Numbered from the stretch's first letter, positions 35,203-44,251 are shown. The stretch: DNA of 64,000 bases from Pseudobdellovibrio sp. (GCA_023701385.1 JAMPXC010000004.1:44026-108025); one strand, 5' to 3'. Numbers and translations: made by a program. Notes: generated by a model from the letters alone, not told the origin.

Positions 35203-35231
35203 TTTACTTATAAACTCTCAAGGCCGATCAT
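35203..35231 (+). promoter_or_regulatory. Candidate promoter for the beta-helix membrane protein
   Basis: TTTACT (35203-35208) and GATCAT (35226-35231) are 17 bp apart and the second box ends six bases before the ATG at 35238, matching the leaderless pattern of other genes here. Each box matches the consensus at only four of six bases. Confidence 0.3.
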
Positions 35232-35237
35232 AATTAT

Positions 35238-36017
35238 ATGAGTACTCAACGGGCCCATACCGATATAAATTCTACACGTTCGCTTAAAAAGGGGCCTATG
35301 GCATTGCTTGAAAATACGATTCGTAAGTTTTCAACAGTGGCCTTTATCCTGTTTTTATTACCCTTAGTTTTCTTATATGTAATGATCTTGGGCTTCTCGA
35401 TTACACCGGCGATTTACCTGTTTCAAAAGGCCAATATCTGGGTTGAGGGATATTCGTTATTCGTAAAATCTTTGTGTTACGGTATGTGTGCCGGTGCAGG
35501 GTTTATTTCGTTTATCTTGTCGTTAATTTTTATTGTTCCGATTTTTAATGCACCATTGATTCCGTTTGTGCGCCCGTACCGCGGAGCTTGGTATTCGTTA
35601 GAGTCGATCCCTTGGTATTATCACAATGCTTTAACATATTTGGTGCGTTACACGATTTTAGAATTTTTAACACCCTCGCCTTTAAATATTTTATTTTTCA
35701 AAATGATGGGTATGAAGATCGGTAAAAACGTAGTGATCAACACATCAAATATTTCTGACCCATGTCTTATCCAGCTTGATGACTATGTCACAATCGGTGG
35801 CTCCGCATTTATGATGGCCCACTACGGAATGAAGGGTTATTTAATTATCGATAAGTTACATTTAAAACGCGGGGCTATGATTGGCTTAGGCGCAAAACTT
35901 TTAGGTGGAGTAACGATCGAAGAAAAAGCGACTGTTCTTCCGAACTCAGCGGTGCTACCAAAAACCATCGTAGCCGCAGGTGAGAAATACGGCGTGCAGT
36001 CGCAAGTTCACGATTAG
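35238..36017 (+). CDS. Membrane protein with C-terminal left-handed beta-helix (acyltransferase-like)
   Basis: A 259-residue protein. Two or three transmembrane helices lie between residues 30 and 120, and residues about 155-250 form hexapeptide-type left-handed beta-helix coils (KIGKNVVINTS, LDDYVTIGG, GAMIGLGAKLLGG). This layout resembles the C-terminal part of Pls/PosA-type proteins. The acyl donor and target are unknown. The ATG at 35238 is used; an ATG at 35298 with GGGG five bases upstream would shorten it by 20 residues. Confidence 0.72.
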   Translation: MSTQRAHTDINSTRSLKKGPMALLENTIRKFSTVAFILFLLPLVFLYVMILGFSITPAIYLFQKANIWVEGYSLFVKSLCYGMCAGAGFISFILSLIFIVPIFNAPLIPFVRPYRGAWYSLESIPWYYHNALTYLVRYTILEFLTPSPLNILFFKMMGMKIGKNVVINTSNISDPCLIQLDDYVTIGGSAFMMAHYGMKGYLIIDKLHLKRGAMIGLGAKLLGGVTIEEKATVLPNSAVLPKTIVAAGEKYGVQSQVHD

Positions 36018-36027
36018 GTTAAAGACG

Positions 36028-37485
36028 CTATTCTTTTTGATTAGATATGATGTAATTGTGAAGTAACCATAGACGGATCTGTTTTAATAAATGATCGGTC
36101 ATTCCAAAGAACACAAATTGATGTAAAAAACCTGCCGGGTCGTCTTTGCCACCAGTGCTGGGTTGTTTTTCTGTGTAGTGGCAAAAAGCCGGTAATTCGA
36201 CATTTTGAGTTTCGTCTTCACTTAAGAAAACAAATTCACGGAATTCTTTAAAATTTAATTCGCGGCTATACACAAGATTCACGTACAGCTCAGAGATTTC
36301 TGAAATCTTAACCTTGTTAGCCACTTTTAAAACTTCGCGTGCGGTGATGTTTAATAAATGACTAGGTTCTTTTTCGCTTAAGGCATTTAAGTGAATTTTT
36401 AATTTCTTAAAAAAATAAGCACGATCAAGTGGACGGGGAAAGATATCGCGGTATTCAGTCGCATGCTGTTTTAAATCATCTTCCTTCGGAGCGGCTGGCG
36501 CATACCAAAAGTGCACGCAGTCTTTGGTAAATAATTCACCGAAGTTTTCAAATTTGATATCGGTGGTGTTAATACAGAAGTGATAGTTGTAACTTTCTTT
36601 GCCTGCTTTAGGGTCAAGCTTAACGATTTCAGCAGTTACGTTGTTGTAACGGTTCTGGATTTCAACCGCGAAGCCTTTGTTTTCTTCGTTATCTAAACCA
36701 ACAATCGCCAGTTTTACCGGAATCGTCGATTTCGGCGGGTTTAAATTCCATAAAGCACTTGAGGTGTGATCTGCTTTGTGGGCTGCGATGTATTTGCGAA
36801 GTGTATTTAAAAAGGGTTGTTCTGCTGCAAAGAATTGAAACTTATTAATGAAGTTTCCGGGTTTTTGTGGGTGTGGAATGCTTACCAAACACTGGGCCCA
36901 AACACTTTGTTTTTTACCTTGTAAGAACATCGGTGAAAAATATTTCGAAACAGTTCCAGTTTCTATTGGCGCATCACTTAAAGTCACAAACCCCAGTTCT
37001 GAGATTGTTTGTAATTCAACTTCTTTTAGGAGTGCGATGAATGCCGTGGCACTTTGTGATTTCATTTCAAGGGGTTGTGCTTTTTTCTTAATTTTTAAAG
37101 CTAAGTTTAAACTTTCTTTTAAAATCAGCGCATCGAAAGGTTTAAAAACAAAATTGTAAATATCAAGCGGGCGAATATACTTCGCCACTGTGAAATTGTT
37201 TTCGTAGCTTGTAAGCATGATCGTAAATTCTTTAGTATTCTGTAATTTAAGTTCAGCAATTTTTTCTGGCCACTGAGAAGGAATATACGCTGCATAATCC
37301 AAGACCATTAAATCAAATGTCCAAAATGAGGCGGTGGCTTCAGGAGTTAATGTTTTAAGATGAGCTTCGAGGGTTGTGATGTCGGGGAAGGTTTCAGTCA
37401 GAGCTTGGCCATCGACCGCTCTTAGCGATTCTAATATTTGTTCTACAGCCTTTTCTTCACGGTCAACGATCAGGTAACGGCCCAT
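36028..37485 (-). CDS. Response-regulator-like protein with two receiver folds
   Basis: A 485-residue cytoplasmic protein. Residues 1-125 form a receiver domain with Asp8, phospho-acceptor Asp63 (VLDYA), Thr92/Ser93 and Lys115 (FKPFD). Residues about 285-405 resemble a second, degenerate receiver: VKLAIVGLD, FCINTTD, VHFWYAP and RPLDRAYFFKKL, with Arg in place of Lys. The middle and C-terminal parts are unassigned. No DNA-binding domain is seen. The start at 37485 is preferred because the receiver begins there; a TATAAT box lies six bases upstream and no Shine-Dalgarno sequence exists. Confidence 0.75.
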   Translation of the reverse strand: MGRYLIVDREEKAVEQILESLRAVDGQALTETFPDITTLEAHLKTLTPEATASFWTFDLMVLDYAAYIPSQWPEKIAELKLQNTKEFTIMLTSYENNFTVAKYIRPLDIYNFVFKPFDALILKESLNLALKIKKKAQPLEMKSQSATAFIALLKEVELQTISELGFVTLSDAPIETGTVSKYFSPMFLQGKKQSVWAQCLVSIPHPQKPGNFINKFQFFAAEQPFLNTLRKYIAAHKADHTSSALWNLNPPKSTIPVKLAIVGLDNEENKGFAVEIQNRYNNVTAEIVKLDPKAGKESYNYHFCINTTDIKFENFGELFTKDCVHFWYAPAAPKEDDLKQHATEYRDIFPRPLDRAYFFKKLKIHLNALSEKEPSHLLNITAREVLKVANKVKISEISELYVNLVYSRELNFKEFREFVFLSEDETQNVELPAFCHYTEKQPSTGGKDDPAGFLHQFVFFGMTDHLLKQIRLWLLHNYIISNQKE

Positions 37486-37491
37486 AATTAA

Positions 37492-37520
37492 ATTATATAG
37501 TGTTTTGAAGTAGTTGACCA
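37492..37520 (-). promoter_or_regulatory. Predicted promoter, probable leaderless receiver-protein mRNA
   Basis: On the minus strand TGGTCA (37515-37520) and a perfect TATAAT (37492-37497) are 17 bp apart, and the -10 box ends six bases before the ATG at 37485. Confidence 0.55.
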
Positions 37521-37542
37521 TCAGCGCTTCTCTGTAGACAAT
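37514..37542 (+). promoter_or_regulatory. Predicted promoter of the DUF2147 gene
   Basis: TTGACC (37514-37519) and GACAAT (37537-37542) are 17 bp apart, about 50 bp before the start at 37594. Its -35 box overlaps that of the divergent receiver-protein promoter, so the two may compete. Confidence 0.45.
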
Positions 37543-37593
37543 CCTAAGGTCTAGTAAAATAAAAACATTTATACGAGAGAGGACCGTCTCATA

Positions 37594-38055
37594 ATGAAAC
37601 ATAATGTTAGTACATTTATTGCAACTACGCTTTTGGTTTGTTTTTCGGCTTTTGCAGCAGATCAAGCGGTGACAACAACTTCACCGGTTGGCTTTTGGAA
37701 AACGATTGATGATGCGACAAATGAGCCGCGTGCGATCGTTGAAATCAAAGAAGTCGAAGGAAAATTTTTTGGAAATATCGTAAAGACTTTTCCAAAAGAA
37801 GGTGACAAAACAGAATGTACGGAATGTTCGGGCGACAAAAAGAATAAGCCGATTATCGGTTTAGAAATTATTTGGGACCTGAAAAAAGATGGTGATGAAT
37901 GGAGTGGTGGACACATCCTTGATCCGAAGAATGGTAAAACTTACAAAGCTAAGTTAGCTCTTCAGGATAACGGTGAGAAACTAAAAGTCAGAGGTTTTAT
38001 AGGTTTCAGCTTATTAGGCCGCACGCAAACGTGGCTCAAATCTTCAGCACCTTAA
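37594..38055 (+). CDS. Secreted DUF2147 protein
   Basis: A 153-residue protein with a signal peptide (MKHNVSTFIA...FSAFAA). The mature domain matches DUF2147, a lipocalin-like barrel: VGFWKTIDD at the start, two Cys in TECTECSG, IIGLEIIWDLKKDGDEWSGG, ILDPKNGKTYKAKL and a final GRTQTWLK. Family members are periplasmic or secreted proteins of unknown ligand. AGAGAGGA lies about ten bases before the ATG. Confidence 0.88.
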   Translation: MKHNVSTFIATTLLVCFSAFAADQAVTTTSPVGFWKTIDDATNEPRAIVEIKEVEGKFFGNIVKTFPKEGDKTECTECSGDKKNKPIIGLEIIWDLKKDGDEWSGGHILDPKNGKTYKAKLALQDNGEKLKVRGFIGFSLLGRTQTWLKSSAP

Positions 38056-38222
38056 GCTTTGCTTAGAGGTGTTAAGACACCAAGTGTTACAACTGAATTT
38101 TAACAGTTGCCAGAGCTAGGTGAAATAGGTTTTTATCTAGCCACAACAACGACCACGTATAAGTCAGGAATTGGCCTGGCGTTTCTACAAAGCACCGTAA
38201 TGCTTAACTATGGAGGAAATAA

Positions 38223-38858
38223 ATGAACTGTTCTAACGGACTAAACACTAAGGTGATCTTAAACCTTATCGCCGCAATCTCTTTAACTCTAACAGCTTCA
38301 TTATCGTCAGCACAACGTGGCGACTTCACAGAAAAAAAACAAAAACCTTCTCAACAAGAACCAGCCGCACAAAAACCTTCAAAACCAAATTTTCAAGAAC
38401 CAACAACAGCACCGACTCAGCCTTTAAATCCAAATGCGAAATATCCAATTGAACCAGATCCTGAAATGACTCCAGGTAAATTATGTGAACACGGTACAAA
38501 ACGTTACGCTCAACAAATCACTTACTGTGAACGTAATGTTTCTGGTGGCGAGAAAAACGCAATCATCGCTGACTACGACTCAGAATTAGGTTTTAAAATC
38601 CGCACTATGAACCGCGGTGATTTCAAAATCGATCACTTCATCCCATTAAGCATCGGTGGATCAAATGATGTTGAAAATCTTTGGCCACAACACAAATCTG
38701 TGTACGCTTACTCTGACCGTTTAGAATTACTTTTATTCCAAGCTATGGAAGCAGACACAATTAAACAAATGGATGCTATTCGCATTGTCAAAGAGTGTAA
38801 GCTAGATTTATCTAAGTGTTCTGATTTAGAGCACGAAGTAGAAGCTCTTTTAAAATAA
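38223..38858 (+). CDS. Secreted HNH-family nuclease
   Basis: A 211-residue protein with a signal peptide (ending SLSSAQ, about residue 36), then a Pro/Gln/Lys-rich linker and an HNH-type region: KIDHFIPLSIGGSNDVENLWPQ, with the His, Gly-Gly and Asn residues expected of HNH endonucleases. Cys residues in the domain (LCEHG, TYCER, KECKL, SKCS) may form disulfides. It should cut DNA outside the cytoplasm. A strong terminator follows. A second secreted HNH protein is at 46414. Confidence 0.82.
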   Translation: MNCSNGLNTKVILNLIAAISLTLTASLSSAQRGDFTEKKQKPSQQEPAAQKPSKPNFQEPTTAPTQPLNPNAKYPIEPDPEMTPGKLCEHGTKRYAQQITYCERNVSGGEKNAIIADYDSELGFKIRTMNRGDFKIDHFIPLSIGGSNDVENLWPQHKSVYAYSDRLELLLFQAMEADTIKQMDAIRIVKECKLDLSKCSDLEHEVEALLK

Positions 38859-38888
38859 TTTAAAATTTAAATTTTTCTCTCGAGGGGC

Positions 38889-38921
38889 AAAAAACCGTTA
38901 GTTAGTAGCTAACGGTTTTTT
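38889..38921 (+). terminator. Rho-independent terminator after the HNH nuclease gene
   Basis: CCGTTAG (38895-38901) and CTAACGG (38909-38915) form the stem; a run of six A precedes it and six T follow, so it could work in both directions. Confidence 0.85.
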
Positions 38922-38940
38922 CGTTTTAGCGGCCGCTGCG

Positions 38941-38987
38941 CTGGTTGGCTTTCCTAACCAGCCTTTCTGACGGCATCGTGCCGTCAG
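38941..38987. repeat. Two adjacent hairpins in the intergenic gap
   Basis: CTGGTT and AACCAG (38941-38961) form one hairpin; CTGACGGCA and TGCCGTCAG with a TCG loop (38967-38987) form a second, perfect 9-bp one. They lie in a 244-bp gap between convergent genes. The rest of the gap shows no gene. Confidence 0.55.
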
Positions 38988-39102
38988 ATGGACCGATTTT
39001 TGATGCTCAGATCTTTGTATTTGAAAAAAACGAGCATGATTCAGATTTATCTAAAAAGTGTAAACCGAAATGCAGAGTGAAGTTTATGACTCTTGAAAAT
39101 CG

Positions 39103-40113
39103 TTATTGAACTTTTGGTAAGTTTTTTAAAGTCTCTTCGTACTCGACAACCAAGTTTTTAATAATCTGATCGCATGATAAAATATCTTCAACTAAACCCA
39201 CAGACTGGCCAGCGCTCCAAACTGTTTTCCAGCTTGGGCCTGTGGCTGCCTCTTCTAGTTTTTTAGATCCTAAATAGTGAATTAACGGAACAACATACTT
39301 TTTCAAAGTCTTTTGGTCTTTGGCGAATTTTAAATACCACGGAAGATCTAATCCCATTCTTTCAACGTACGGCGTTTTAATTACGGCAGCAGGAGTTCCT
39401 GAAATACGTGTTGTCATGACGATATCTTCTGGAGAAGAATTTACGATAGCATCTTTATAAGCCTGCTCAACGCGCGCTTCAGTGCTGGCAATAAAGCGTG
39501 TGCCGATACTGACTCCCGCAGCGCCTACAGCTAACATGGAAGCCATGGTAGCGCCATTTGCGATACCGCCGGCTGCAATCACCGGAATATCTAATTCATG
39601 TTTTAACCAGTTCACTAAAACAATCGGCGATAAAGGGCCCGCGTGTCCACCGGCACCGGCACCAACGGCGATAACACCATCAGCTCCAAGGTCTTGAACT
39701 TTTTTAGCGTGTTCAAGGTTAATCACATCACAAACGACTTTGGCTCCGTTTTTATGAGCTTCAGTGATGACTTCTTTTGGTGAGCCTAATGACGTGATAA
39801 ATAAATTCACTCCGGCATCAAGTGCATGTTTTAAATCTTCTTTAGCGCGCGTGTTTGATTTATTAACGATAATATTTAAACCGATCGGCTTTTTCGTGCG
39901 CTTTTTCATTTCTTTTAAAGCTTCAACGTATTTTTCAATCGGGCGGTAATTTAACGCTGGAAAAGTTCCAATCGCTCCAGCTTCAGAAGCGGCCACGACC
40001 ATGTCGACATTTGAAACTAAAAACATCGGAGCTTGAATGATCGGGTAACGGATACCTAACATTTCTGTCAGTGGAGTTTCTATTCTAGTGAGTGCGCTTG
40101 CTTGTGTTGTCAT
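39103..40113 (-). CDS. Nitronate monooxygenase family FMN enzyme
   Basis: A 336-residue TIM-barrel flavoprotein of the 2-nitropropane dioxygenase/nitronate monooxygenase family. It begins LTEMLGIRYPIIQAPMF, has GLNIIVNKSN, then GAGAGGHAGPLSP with the likely catalytic His, PVIAAGGIANGATM and SIGTRFIAS. It oxidises nitronates or acts as an enoyl-ACP reductase-like FMN protein in some members. The start at 40113 is used; the frame extends 47 codons further upstream across the divergent DUF4442 gene, which is unlikely to be real. Confidence 0.88.
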   Translation of the reverse strand: MTTQASALTRIETPLTEMLGIRYPIIQAPMFLVSNVDMVVAASEAGAIGTFPALNYRPIEKYVEALKEMKKRTKKPIGLNIIVNKSNTRAKEDLKHALDAGVNLFITSLGSPKEVITEAHKNGAKVVCDVINLEHAKKVQDLGADGVIAVGAGAGGHAGPLSPIVLVNWLKHELDIPVIAAGGIANGATMASMLAVGAAGVSIGTRFIASTEARVEQAYKDAIVNSSPEDIVMTTRISGTPAAVIKTPYVERMGLDLPWYLKFAKDQKTLKKYVVPLIHYLGSKKLEEAATGPSWKTVWSAGQSVGLVEDILSCDQIIKNLVVEYEETLKNLPKVQ

Positions 40114-40122
40114 ATTAAAAGT

Positions 40123-40152
40123 TTGTCTTATTTCTTTAAATGAAGCTAGAAT
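40123..40152 (+). promoter_or_regulatory. Predicted promoter, probable leaderless DUF4442 mRNA
   Basis: TTGTCT (40123-40128) and TAGAAT (40147-40152) are 18 bp apart; the -10 box ends seven bases before the ATG at 40160. There is no Shine-Dalgarno sequence. Confidence 0.5.
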
Positions 40153-40159
40153 AATTCGC

Positions 40160-40642
40160 ATGGGTAAGTTTAAAGAAAATCTGTTTTTGACATTATACGC
40201 TTGGACAAAAATTCCTTTGATCGGCTTTGTTGGTCCTAAAGTGCTTGAGGCCAACGATCAAAGAACAGTACTTAAAGTTCCGTTAAACTTTAGAACTAAG
40301 AACCACCTGGGTGCGATGTACTTTGGAGCGTTAGCGGTAGGTTCTGAACTTTGTATCGCGATGCTTGCGGTTAAAAAAATTCAAGAGTCGGGTGAGCGTA
40401 TTGATTTTTTGTTTAAAGATTATAAGGCTAATTTCTTAAAACGCGCTGAGGGTGATGTGCACTTTATCTGTGAACAAGCCTCTGTTGTGGTCGAGCAAAT
40501 TGAAGCCGCTAAAACCTCTGAAGAGCGCATTAACCGCACTATGACGGCTTATGCGATTGTTCCTTCGATCAGCGAGACTGAAAGAGTAGCAGAATTCGAG
40601 TTGACGCTATCAGTTAAGCGCCGAGTTAAGAAAAAATCTTAA
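40160..40642 (+). CDS. DUF4442 hotdog-fold thioesterase-like protein (second copy)
   Basis: A 160-residue DUF4442 protein. It contains KVPLNFRTKNHLGAMYFGALAVGSELCIAM, the core helix region of the hotdog fold, split from its first part by a short loop. It differs clearly from the copy at 27239, so they are not a recent duplication. The start at 40160 was chosen over the 24-codon upstream extension because a -10 box lies seven bases before the ATG and the extension would overlap the promoter of the divergent nitronate monooxygenase. Confidence 0.82.
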   Translation: MGKFKENLFLTLYAWTKIPLIGFVGPKVLEANDQRTVLKVPLNFRTKNHLGAMYFGALAVGSELCIAMLAVKKIQESGERIDFLFKDYKANFLKRAEGDVHFICEQASVVVEQIEAAKTSEERINRTMTAYAIVPSISETERVAEFELTLSVKRRVKKKS

Positions 40643-40714
40643 GGCCTAATTAGTCATTTTCAGCTAGAGTAAATCCTCTCTCTATTCTGTATAGAAAAAG
40701 GTTAAGGATTTATT

Positions 40715-41944
40715 ATGTCTAAAAAAGATGTTTTCGGTGATGATGTTTCTAGTAACAACAAGTCGCAAGACTTTGCTTCAATGTTTGAAGATAGCCTTGG
40801 TGGTGTTGGTAAAAAAATGTCTGTAGGTTTCGCTTACACAGCTGAAGTCTTATCAATCAGTAAAGAAGAAGCTTTCGTATCAACACCCTCTCACCAAGAT
40901 GCGATGATTTTACGTAATGACTTATTAGACGAAAATAAAGAATTAAAATACAAAGTCGGCGACAAGTTAGACGTTGTGGTTGTTGCCAACCGTGGCGGCG
41001 AAATCCGCGTTTCACGCGCGGGTATGAAAAAATCAAATCCAGATATGGATTCTTTAGAAGACGCGCATGACATGGAATTACCTGTTGAAGGCCGCGTATT
41101 AGAAGTTTGTAACGGTGGTTTCCGCGTTTCTATCCATAACAAAACAGCGTTTTGCCCGTTAAGCCAAATGGATTACAAAGTCACAGACCAACAAGCTTAT
41201 ATTAATAAAAAATTCGATTTCTTAATTACGCAGTTTGATCCTAAAGGCCGTAACTTAGTGGTTTCTCGCCGTAAGTTATTAGACTTACAAAAAGCTGAAA
41301 ACGAAGGTCAATTTTTATTAAACACTAAACCAGGTGATATCTTAAACGGAACTGTTAAACGTTTTGAAAAATTCGGTGCGTTCATCGAACTTGGTGGTGG
41401 CGTTGAAGGCCTTTGCCATATTTCTGAAATCGGCTGGTCTCGTATTCAAGATCCATCAGAAGTTTTATCTTTAAACCAAACTGTTCAAGTTAAAGTTTTA
41501 AAAGTAGAAGACGTTGATGGTCGTGTGAAAATTTCTTTATCAGTTAAGCAAGCTGGTGGCGAAGGTGATCCTTGGAATATGGTTCCAGAAAAATTCAAAG
41601 TGGGATCAGTTCACACAGGTATCGTTGAGAAAAAAGAACAGTACGGTTTATTCGTACAAATCGCTCCGGGTATCACAGGATTGCTTCCTCGCGCTAAATG
41701 GCGTGATTCTACAGAAGCAGCTGCTTTTGAAAATAAGAAAAAAGGCGACACTTTCCCAGTGCAAATTGATGAAGTGTTATTTGAATTAAAACGTATTTCT
41801 TTAGGTATTCCGGGCTTACAAGAAGATCATTCTTGGCGTGACCATTCATCAGCGACATCGCAAAAAGGTGCTCCGGGTGGATTCACAACAAACAAATTTG
41901 GTAACTTAGCTTCATTAATGCAAAAAAATGGAAACAAAAAGTAA
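40715..41944 (+). CDS. Four-S1-domain RNA-binding protein
   Basis: A 409-residue protein with four S1-type OB folds at about residues 36-102, 120-186, 206-277 and 296-365. The third is the most typical (GTVKRFEKFGAFIELGGGVEGLCHISEIG). The first two are divergent, as in ribosomal protein S1, but six-domain S1 is about 560 residues, so this is a shorter S1-like protein. It probably binds RNA during translation or decay. AAGGA precedes the ATG. The downstream gene overlaps it by 17 bp. Confidence 0.85.
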   Translation: MSKKDVFGDDVSSNNKSQDFASMFEDSLGGVGKKMSVGFAYTAEVLSISKEEAFVSTPSHQDAMILRNDLLDENKELKYKVGDKLDVVVVANRGGEIRVSRAGMKKSNPDMDSLEDAHDMELPVEGRVLEVCNGGFRVSIHNKTAFCPLSQMDYKVTDQQAYINKKFDFLITQFDPKGRNLVVSRRKLLDLQKAENEGQFLLNTKPGDILNGTVKRFEKFGAFIELGGGVEGLCHISEIGWSRIQDPSEVLSLNQTVQVKVLKVEDVDGRVKISLSVKQAGGEGDPWNMVPEKFKVGSVHTGIVEKKEQYGLFVQIAPGITGLLPRAKWRDSTEAAAFENKKKGDTFPVQIDEVLFELKRISLGIPGLQEDHSWRDHSSATSQKGAPGGFTTNKFGNLASLMQKNGNKK

Positions 41945-42857
41945 GTCAAAACTAATCTTTAAGATTTTCTTTATTCTTGCGGCGGTCGTGATTTTTTCGA
42001 TCGCCGGGTTTATCGCTTTTATTTTTTATCACTTACCAGCGGCGAACCAGCTTTCAGCTGGCATTTTACAGCAAAGCACTAAGGCGCATGTTGCGGCCTC
42101 AAATCCAGCGTCTCCTCAAGCTACAGGAGCTATGGAGCCGCCACCTCCGGTGGTGACTGATCCGAATAATCCGCCGCCTGTGAAACAAGAAAAGACCGAA
42201 ACTAAAGTTCAAACTTTTAATTCGCGCGCAGGTCTTGATGATCTTATTGATCCAAATAAGCCGTTAAGTAATTTTTGTAGTTCTTTAAAAAATGCCAAAG
42301 CCGGCAAAATGACAGGCCCTGAGACCAATCGTGCGTTTCAGTTATCGCTTGATGAAGCGACGGCTGACCCACGTGCACAGTCGTTAAAGCCGTTATTTCG
42401 CTACATCTTACGTATGCCAGAACTTCAGGAGCTAATTGCAGTTGCTGAAAAATCAGCAGGACAATCGGAAGAAGGCTTTTCAGAAAAAGCCGAGTTTTAT
42501 GGAAAAGCTGTTTCTGCTTTTATGGCGATGCGTGCGCACAAACAAGATTTTGAAGCTATCGCTGATCGCAGTTATTTATTTTATAAATTGAACTCAGCCG
42601 TGGCACAAAAACCTGAATTGTTAGCTGATGAACGTTTAAAAAAATTCTGTGAAGACACAGAGACAGCATTTAACACGAATGCGCCAGTTCAGTTTGACCA
42701 AGAAAAGAAAAACTTTGAACGTTTACTTTCAGAAGTTGGCGTTGATTCGTTGAGTATCGGTTATGATCCCAATTATAAAACTGAATTTGATATTGTGATG
42801 GGTAAAAGCAATCTGAATTTAACAGGCGGCTGGCTTCAAGAAGTTTTTGCTAAATAG
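41928..42857 (+). CDS. Membrane-anchored protein of unknown function
   Basis: A 309-residue protein starting 17 bp inside the S1-domain gene. A single transmembrane helix (about residues 10-33) is followed by a Pro/Thr/Lys-rich linker and a helical C-terminal domain (from about residue 95), likely periplasmic. No family is recognised. The overlap suggests coupled translation with the S1 gene. A terminator follows the stop codon. Confidence 0.75.
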   Translation: METKSKSKLIFKIFFILAAVVIFSIAGFIAFIFYHLPAANQLSAGILQQSTKAHVAASNPASPQATGAMEPPPPVVTDPNNPPPVKQEKTETKVQTFNSRAGLDDLIDPNKPLSNFCSSLKNAKAGKMTGPETNRAFQLSLDEATADPRAQSLKPLFRYILRMPELQELIAVAEKSAGQSEEGFSEKAEFYGKAVSAFMAMRAHKQDFEAIADRSYLFYKLNSAVAQKPELLADERLKKFCEDTETAFNTNAPVQFDQEKKNFERLLSEVGVDSLSIGYDPNYKTEFDIVMGKSNLNLTGGWLQEVFAK

Positions 42858-42874
42858 TTTTCTGAAATTAAATA

Positions 42875-42903
42875 AAAAAGGCTCGGTTAACGAGCCTTTT
42901 TTT
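42875..42903. terminator. Bidirectional Rho-independent terminator
   Basis: GGCTCG (42880-42885) pairs with CGAGCC (42891-42896) around GTTAA, flanked by an A-run and seven T. It serves the gene at 41928 and, on the other strand, the trypsin-like gene. Confidence 0.85.
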
Positions 42904-42931
42904 ATTTGGGACACTAAATTATATCACGCGG

Positions 42932-44251
42932 CTATTGAAACTTAATCGACCAAGATTTTATCGAACCTGTATCGTATTTCGCTACATCCTGCACAACAAG
43001 TTTGTAAGTTCCAGCTGAAGCAACGCTTCCTAAAGCGGCCGTTGCATCGTAAGTTTTAACGATGTTGTCGGCAGATCCGCCAGTGCGTGAACTTAAGATA
43101 ACTGATTTACCATCCGCAGCTACAACTTTTACAACCAGATCACCAATATAAGTATGAGCAATATTAACACTGATTAACACCTTTCTGCCTTGTGGAGCTG
43201 AAGTGACTTTAAGTGAACTTGAAACACCTAATGAATTATTATCTGGAACAGCAACAGCCTGTGATGAAGAGAACGTTTCGCTTGCTACAACCGGAGGTGT
43301 ACCTGAAGTCGGCGGCGTTACCGGAGGTTGCGGTGGCACTGAATCTTGCGGGATGTACTGACGTAATTGAGAAATACGCGTTACATCTTCACCACGGCAA
43401 GAATCTTCACTGCAAACTTTTGAAACGTTACAACCACCTTGGTAAACGAAATCTTGCTCGCCGCGCACTAAGATCCCTTCGATCTCTAGTGTTTGTGCGT
43501 TGAATACGGCTGAGCCCGAGTTTCCACCGTACGTATCAAGGTTTGTTACATAATACTTGTCGCTGGCAGTTGATCTTACTTTACCACCAGTTGTGATTTT
43601 TGTTGGTAAACCCACCGGATGGCCGATCACTAATAAGGGATCACCGACAGCAGCTTCGCCACTGCGGCGTACTTTTAATGCCGCGTGATTTGTAACCGCG
43701 CGATCAAGTTTAATCACCGCGTAATCAGAGCCTGAGTTTTCTAACACACGGCTAACGATTTCACGGCAACGATACACTTCAGAAGAATTCACCTGTGTCG
43801 GTAAGACGCCAGCTGATTTAACGGCAAAACCAAAGACAAAACTTGTGTTTACACAGTCAGATTGACTGGTAATACAGTGTCCGGCGGTAATTATTGTATC
43901 TGGGCCAACTAACGACCCCGAACAGAATGCAGAAGTATTTTGTTCACGAAATTTTTCACTAGAACATAATTGATAACTAGAGGCGAAACTTTCACCAGCA
44001 ATAAGAGTTGTAGCTCCTTGCTGTGTTAATTCAGAATTTTTAATTAAAGCGACTGTCGAATCAGCTAATAATTTTAACGCCTCAGAAGCTTGATAGACAT
44101 CTTGGCGCCCATCTTGTCCGTAGATCACATTTTCGGTGAGCTCGGTTTTTGTGTTATCCTGAGCTTGCGCCGTTAAGTTTTCTTTCGCACAACCAGCTGC
44201 TAAGAGTGATGTGCAGAGCAGAGTTCCTAAAAAATTCCTTTTTTTCATCAT
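42932..44251 (-). CDS. Trypsin-like serine protease lipoprotein with P-domain
   Basis: A 439-residue lipoprotein (lipobox LAAGC, Cys21). The S1-family protease domain spans about residues 80-290 with His125 (TAGHC), Asp176 (SDYAVI) and Ser245 (GGNSGS); nearby Cys pairs may be disulfides. After a Pro/Val-rich linker comes a C-terminal P/proprotein-convertase domain (about 345-439) ending in SIKSWSIKFQ. P-domains aid folding and substrate binding. The start follows GGAGGGG. It is divergent from the S9 peptidase gene. Confidence 0.9.
   Translation of the reverse strand: MMKKRNFLGTLLCTSLLAAGCAKENLTAQAQDNTKTELTENVIYGQDGRQDVYQASEALKLLADSTVALIKNSELTQQGATTLIAGESFASSYQLCSSEKFREQNTSAFCSGSLVGPDTIITAGHCITSQSDCVNTSFVFGFAVKSAGVLPTQVNSSEVYRCREIVSRVLENSGSDYAVIKLDRAVTNHAALKVRRSGEAAVGDPLLVIGHPVGLPTKITTGGKVRSTASDKYYVTNLDTYGGNSGSAVFNAQTLEIEGILVRGEQDFVYQGGCNVSKVCSEDSCRGEDVTRISQLRQYIPQDSVPPQPPVTPPTSGTPPVVASETFSSSQAVAVPDNNSLGVSSSLKVTSAPQGRKVLISVNIAHTYIGDLVVKVVAADGKSVILSSRTGGSADNIVKTYDATAALGSVASAGTYKLVVQDVAKYDTGSIKSWSIKFQ

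Noticed and set aside
36028..37665. Long form of the receiver protein starting at 37665
   Set aside because: It would run through the divergent promoter region and overlap the DUF2147 gene; the receiver fold begins at 37485.
38859..39102. A small RNA or tRNA between convergent genes
   Set aside because: The two hairpins and terminator are clear, but no cloverleaf or promoter was found.
39103..40254. Long form of nitronate monooxygenase starting at 40254
   Set aside because: The extra 47 codons overlap the start and promoter of the divergent DUF4442 gene and are not part of the enzyme fold.
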